Part shown: one piece after another, positions 59,611 to 64,000 of the stretch
How the letters are laid out: every line of letters starts with the position of its first letter
How positions within the stretch are numbered: position 1 is the stretch's first letter
Source: Penicillium oxalicum
Lineage: Eukaryota; Ascomycota; Eurotiomycetes; Eurotiales; Aspergillaceae
NCBI RefSeq assembly: GCF_001723175.1
Contig: NC_064656.1
Location: forward strand, 2,418,001-2,482,000
Length of the DNA: 64,000 nucleotides
Reading direction: 5' to 3'
The notes under the pieces: generated by a model
Database searches by the model: none
What the model saw: the letters and a program-made list of their open reading frames with translations, nothing else
Told to the model about the DNA's origin: nothing
Translations under genes and position numbers: made by a program

Positions 59611-62600
59611 ATGGCTTCTCCAAGCCCTAATACCTCCAGGCCAGGAACGGCACGCAAGCGATCGGAAAGTGTGACGGCAACACGGCCAGCTCCGACAGAA
59701 TCCACCGACGACCGTCCCGGTAGCAGAGATCGCTCGCAGTCAGTCACACAAGAAGAGGGACAGCGACGACCGGTGAGCACGGACTTTGATGGCACGGATC
59801 GCGTTTTCCCCATTCGATCAGTGGTCTCTGTTGATCCCCGGGCAGCCCAGGGGAGTGCAACCTATGGACGGGGAGCGACCTCGCCAGTCCAGGACGGTGC
59901 TCGCCAGTACCCGATAGTGAACGAAAACACGGGGTACAACTCGCAGATACAATCACCACCGGCTTCAAATTTGGATATCCCATACCTCCCATTTAGTATC
60001 TCGGCGGATCAAAGTCGCGCCCGGTCGGTGGTCTCCGAAGCAAGAACCGAGTTGGCCACCCATTCGATGGCTTCGCGAGTCGCCCGACACCCAGAACTTT
60101 ATGCGAAAGTGAAGAGCAGTAGTCAATCCGCGAGCAGCGCCACCCCTGATGTATCCTCACAAGGCGCGCCCGACCACACCGCGTCGCAGGGCCATTTCAC
60201 ATCCCGATTCAAGCATGTGATGACGGAGAACGGTCATGCTGTGATTACGGGCCGGAAAGGGGAAGCCTTCCAGTATTGCGAGGATGAGCCTATTCGCATT
60301 CCGGGTGCCGTGCAAAGCTTCGGGGCGATGATTGCTTTGCGACAGGAATCGCCGGACGATCTTGTGGTGCGAATCGTCAGTGAGAACTCCGAACAATACC
60401 TCGGATACTCACCCAAGCAGCTTTTCGAGTTGACCAGCTTCTGCGACATCTTGCGAGATGACCAAGCCGATTCTTTCCTCGACCATATCGACTTTGTTCG
60501 TGATGACGCACACGATCCCAGTGTTGATGGCCCAGAAGTTTTTTCCCTGGCTATCCCAACGCCCCAAGGTGACGACCGCAAGTTTTGGTGTGCAGCTCAT
60601 GTGAGTCAAGCGCAGAAGGACTTGATCATCTGCGAACTGGAGCTTGAAAATGACGAAATCAACCCCTTGAACCCTGGCTCTCACGAACCCCCGTCGACTC
60701 CTACGGCAACCCTGGGGTCCTTCCCCACCCCAGAGGAATTCGCCGGTAGTATTACGAACGTCAGTCAGCCGCTGCGTGTGATGCGAAGTGCTCGACGTCG
60801 GAGAGGAGATGCCGCGGCCATGGAAGTCTTCAGCATGTTGTCTCAGATCCAAGAACAACTTGGACGGGCTCAGGACCTCGACACCCTTTTAAATACGACC
60901 GTCGGGTTGGTCAAGGACTTGACCGGATTCCATCGCGTCATGGTATATCAGTTTGATAGCAGCTGGAATGGCTTGGTGGTGGCGGAATTGATTGATCCTA
61001 AAGTCAGCATCGATCTATACAAAGGTCTTCACTTTCCTGCATCCGACATTCCAGCACAGGCACGTGAGCTTTATAAGGTCAACAAAGTACGACTCTTGTA
61101 CGACCGTGACCAGGTCACATCTCGACTTGTGTGTCGGACGATCGAAGATCTTGACACGCCTCTCGACATGACTCACTCATACTTGCGGGCAATGTCACCC
61201 ATCCACCTCAAATATCTTGCCCACATGCAGGTTCGATCCTCAATGTCCATCAGCATTAACGCCTTCAATGATCTGTGGGGACTTGTTGCATGTCATTCCT
61301 ATGGAAGCACCGGCATGCGTGTATCATTTCCTGTGCGGAAGATGTGTCGGCTGCTCGGTGACACCGTCTCCCGGAATATTGAGCGGCTGTCCTACGCTTC
61401 CCGTCTACAAGCACGCAAATTGATCAACACAGTCCCGACAGAGGCCAACCCATCTGGCTACATCATCGCATCTTCAGACGATCTCTTGCAACTTTTCGAC
61501 GCCGACTACGGAGCTCTCTCCATCCGGGATGAGACTAAAATCTTGGGTGACAATACTCACTCACAAGAAGTGCTTGCCCTGCTGGAATTTCTTCGTATGC
61601 GTCAGCTCAGTACTGTACTTGCATCACACGACATTCTCAAGGACTTCCCTGAACTGCAATATGGCCCAGGCCTCAAAGCGATATCGGGGCTACTGTACGT
61701 GCCTCTGTCGAGCGGCGGCAGTGACTTCATCTGTTTCTTCCGGAAAGGCCAGCTGACAGAAATCAAATGGGCCGGCAACCCATACGACGTTGCCAAACGT
61801 AAGAAAACTGCAGGCTTCCTCGAGCCTCGAAGCAGTTTCATAGCGTGGAGTGAAACTGTCCTCAGTCAATCCCGTGAATGGTCTGAAACCGATGTCGAGA
61901 CTGCGGCAGTCCTTTGCCTGGTATATGGTAAATTTATCAAAGTGTGGCGCCAAAAGGAGGCTGCAATGCAAAACTCCCAATTAACTAAACTCCTGTTGGC
62001 CAATTCCGCCCATGAGGTTCGGACTCCCCTCAACGCGATCATCAATTATCTGGAAATTGCACTCGAAGGTGCCCTCGATTCAGAGACCCGCGATAGCTTG
62101 ACAAAGTCACACTCTGCTTCCAAATCTCTCATATACGTCATCAACGACCTCTTGGATCTCACGAATACGGAAAGGGGCCAGGAATTGATCAAGGACGAAA
62201 CCTTCGACCTCCAGTCTACATTTGTGGAAGCAACCGATATGCTTGCTGCAGAAGCCAAGCGCAAAAATATCTCCTACTTGGTCTCCATCAAGCCCGGTGT
62301 GCCTCGGGAAGTGCTTGGCGATCAGCGCCGCGTTCGACAGGTCTTCTCAAATCTGGTCTCAAATGCTATACAGCAAACTAGTTCTGGGGCGGTCACCGTG
62401 GAAATGTGGAGATCCCCAAGTCAAGACCTGCCAGATCACGCGGCCGTTGAAATGATGGTCTTGGACACCGGTGCCGGCATGTCCAAGGCTAAGCTGGAGG
62501 CGCTTTTCCACGAGCTCGAGCAAGTTTCCACCGACGAGACCAATTACGATGAAGACGATACGGTGACATCCGAGCAGAAACCGGAGACGCGGCGTGCCCT

Positions 62601-63840
62601 GGGTCTTGGACTCGCACTGGTTGCACGGATTGTTCACAATATGCAGGGTCAGTTGGGAGTCAAGTCCGAGGAGGGCAAGGGTAGCCGTTTCAAGATTCTT
62701 CTGCAATTCAAGTTGCCCGAGGGTGTGTCAACTGAAATGCCATCCGATGCCACCACTCCCAGTTCAGCGTCCGTGCCACCTACACCTATGATTTCTGACC
62801 GTGAATTTACCCTCGTTGGTGGAATCGCTGAACGTCGAGAAGGCCGACGACTCAGCTTGGACAGCATGCGCAGTGGAGGCAGCTCGCGCAGTGGCCGAAG
62901 TCATGCAGACCGTCTCATTAGCGCAATTCAGGAGCCCACTATGGTTCAGCGGGCCTTCAGCGATTCCTCCGACGCCCGCCAACCAAGGACAGCTTCGAGC
63001 CCGTCGATGAGCACCAGTCACTTCTCGGCACCCTTAACTTCTCCTCGGCCCCACACAAGCAGCCTGAGAGGCCATGACCATTTGGCGAGCCTCTCAACGG
63101 TTACTCACACACCACCTGTTGTCTTGCAACCTTTTAAAACGCCTTCCGCACCAGGCACCGAAAACATCACGGATTCTGGTGTGCCGCTCGGAGCAATCAG
63201 AATGGACAAGCATGAGCTTCAAAAAAGGGCCGCTCAGCAAGCAGAAGACCATTCTTATTTCCCTCCAATGACAGGCATCGCACCTGAACCCTCCACGTCA
63301 GCTTCGGTATCAGCAACCGCTCCCTCTACGATGCCCACCACGGTGCCTCCCGTCTCCCCACCGCTACTCAGTGTTCTCGTCGCCGAGGACGATCCTGTCA
63401 ACAGTAAGATTATCCACAAACGCTTGACTAAACTTGGTCATACGGTGGTTCTTACTGGTAACGGTGATGCTTGCGCAAATGCCTTTACCTCCGCAACTGA
63501 GCAGTTTGACGTGGTCCTCATGGATATTCAAATGCCCATCGCCGACGGAATGGTGGCAACCCGAATGATCCGTGAATTCGAAGCCATCACACCAGATGGC
63601 AAGTCAGGGACTGTTTTGAAGCACGACAGAATTCCAATCTTTGCTGTTTCGGCGTCACTACTCGAGTCAGAGAAGCAAAACTACATCGACACGGGCTTTG
63701 ACGGCTGGGTTATGAAGCCAATCAACTTTGCAAGGCTTAATGTGCTTCTGACGGGAATTTACAATCTTGACGCCAGGGCCGAAGCCACCTACAATCCGGG
63801 TCAATGGGAGAATGGCGGCTGGTTTGGGTCTCCATCCTAG
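59611..63840 (+). CDS. fphA: Fungal phytochrome FphA, hybrid histidine kinase
   Basis: A single exon encodes 1409 aa. FphA is a red/far-red light and temperature sensor controlling development and secondary metabolism in Aspergillus. Order: a disordered N-terminal extension of about 200 residues; PAS domain with the expected bilin-attaching Cys223 (in QYCEDEPIRIPGAVQSFG); GAF domain with the phytochrome signature HFPASDIPAQARELY and the conserved His in SPIHLKYLAHM; PHY domain with the tongue motif PRSSF; HisKA with phospho-acceptor His801 (in NSAHEVRTPLNAI); HATPase with N-box-like QVFSNLVSNAIQQ and DTGAGM and LGLGLALVA boxes; a Ser/Pro-rich linker; and a C-terminal receiver domain with phospho-acceptor Asp1305 (in LMDIQMPIADG) and Lys1369. 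All key residues for light sensing and phosphotransfer are present, so the gene looks functional. Confidence 0.95.
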   Translation: MASPSPNTSRPGTARKRSESVTATRPAPTESTDDRPGSRDRSQSVTQEEGQRRPVSTDFDGTDRVFPIRSVVSVDPRAAQGSATYGRGATSPVQDGARQYPIVNENTGYNSQIQSPPASNLDIPYLPFSISADQSRARSVVSEARTELATHSMASRVARHPELYAKVKSSSQSASSATPDVSSQGAPDHTASQGHFTSRFKHVMTENGHAVITGRKGEAFQYCEDEPIRIPGAVQSFGAMIALRQESPDDLVVRIVSENSEQYLGYSPKQLFELTSFCDILRDDQADSFLDHIDFVRDDAHDPSVDGPEVFSLAIPTPQGDDRKFWCAAHVSQAQKDLIICELELENDEINPLNPGSHEPPSTPTATLGSFPTPEEFAGSITNVSQPLRVMRSARRRRGDAAAMEVFSMLSQIQEQLGRAQDLDTLLNTTVGLVKDLTGFHRVMVYQFDSSWNGLVVAELIDPKVSIDLYKGLHFPASDIPAQARELYKVNKVRLLYDRDQVTSRLVCRTIEDLDTPLDMTHSYLRAMSPIHLKYLAHMQVRSSMSISINAFNDLWGLVACHSYGSTGMRVSFPVRKMCRLLGDTVSRNIERLSYASRLQARKLINTVPTEANPSGYIIASSDDLLQLFDADYGALSIRDETKILGDNTHSQEVLALLEFLRMRQLSTVLASHDILKDFPELQYGPGLKAISGLLYVPLSSGGSDFICFFRKGQLTEIKWAGNPYDVAKRKKTAGFLEPRSSFIAWSETVLSQSREWSETDVETAAVLCLVYGKFIKVWRQKEAAMQNSQLTKLLLANSAHEVRTPLNAIINYLEIALEGALDSETRDSLTKSHSASKSLIYVINDLLDLTNTERGQELIKDETFDLQSTFVEATDMLAAEAKRKNISYLVSIKPGVPREVLGDQRRVRQVFSNLVSNAIQQTSSGAVTVEMWRSPSQDLPDHAAVEMMVLDTGAGMSKAKLEALFHELEQVSTDETNYDEDDTVTSEQKPETRRALGLGLALVARIVHNMQGQLGVKSEEGKGSRFKILLQFKLPEGVSTEMPSDATTPSSASVPPTPMISDREFTLVGGIAERREGRRLSLDSMRSGGSSRSGRSHADRLISAIQEPTMVQRAFSDSSDARQPRTASSPSMSTSHFSAPLTSPRPHTSSLRGHDHLASLSTVTHTPPVVLQPFKTPSAPGTENITDSGVPLGAIRMDKHELQKRAAQQAEDHSYFPPMTGIAPEPSTSASVSATAPSTMPTTVPPVSPPLLSVLVAEDDPVNSKIIHKRLTKLGHTVVLTGNGDACANAFTSATEQFDVVLMDIQMPIADGMVATRMIREFEAITPDGKSGTVLKHDRIPIFAVSASLLESEKQNYIDTGFDGWVMKPINFARLNVLLTGIYNLDARAEATYNPGQWENGGWFGSPS

Positions 63841-64000
63841 GTCGTCTGACCTGACTTTTCTCCCGCAAGATGCTCCTCTCGCGACATCCTTCTCTTCCTT
63901 GCATCTTCACTGAATTCAGCGGCTTCTCATATCGTTAGCCATGTTGGTCCACCAATTGCCATGTCTTCCATCATAATTCGCAAATCGGCATTTGAGTCGT

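Noticed and set aside
1..64000. Mobile elements, CRISPR arrays, prophage or operon structure
   Set aside because: No transposase, reverse transcriptase, long terminal or inverted repeats, or repeat-spacer arrays were seen. The gene structure is eukaryotic.

Overview
The window looks like nuclear DNA of a filamentous ascomycete, most likely of the order Eurotiales (Aspergillus/Penicillium type). Three things point there: many short GT-AG introns (about 50-200 bp) with GTATGT/GTAAGT-like donors, a kapC-type bZIP gene, and an FphA-type fungal phytochrome. I see no operons, transposons, CRISPR arrays, rRNA genes or convincing tRNA genes. Sixteen protein-coding genes are supported. Intron positions were set by reading the splice sites and joining frames against family knowledge. 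No database search was possible.

Layout, left to right. A secreted purple acid phosphatase runs off the left edge (minus strand). The R-SNARE gene ykt6 (minus) is divergent to slh1 (plus), a very large Ski2-like helicase whose second cassette carries three single-base frameshifts. Next come a long, mostly disordered protein of unknown function (minus), an ADP-ribosylglycohydrolase-family gene (plus), profilin (plus) and the Golgi transport gene got1 (minus). A compact nuclear group follows: ies6 (minus), dad4 (plus, 72 aa in five exons) and arp5 (plus). Then a four-TM MARVEL-type protein, a secreted CBM1-containing SGNH esterase, the patatin phospholipase nte1 (minus), a GRIP-domain golgin (imh1-like), a GNAT acetyltransferase, a TMEM16/anoctamin of exactly 735 aa, the bZIP gene kapC, a seven-TM protein and, at the right end, the phytochrome hybrid histidine kinase fphA.

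Functional themes. Several genes serve the secretory pathway and its membranes: ykt6, got1, the golgin, nte1 and the TMEM16 protein. The acid phosphatase and the CBM1 esterase are secreted nutrient-acquisition enzymes; the phosphatase has a Pho4-type CACGTGGG site upstream. Arp5 and Ies6 are known partners in one INO80 subcomplex, and their genes lie about 1.2 kb apart with dad4 between them.

Long gene-poor intervals (13.0-15.8, 25.6-27.9, 37.3-39.9, 50.2-53.4 and 54.4-59.6 kb) carry pyrimidine-rich leaders, homopolymer tracts and, upstream of fphA, a dense cluster of TACTGTA/TACAGTA heptamers. I did not find a clearly new multi-gene system. The best leads are the triple frameshift in slh1, the ies6-dad4-arp5 arrangement, and the heptamer cluster upstream of fphA.
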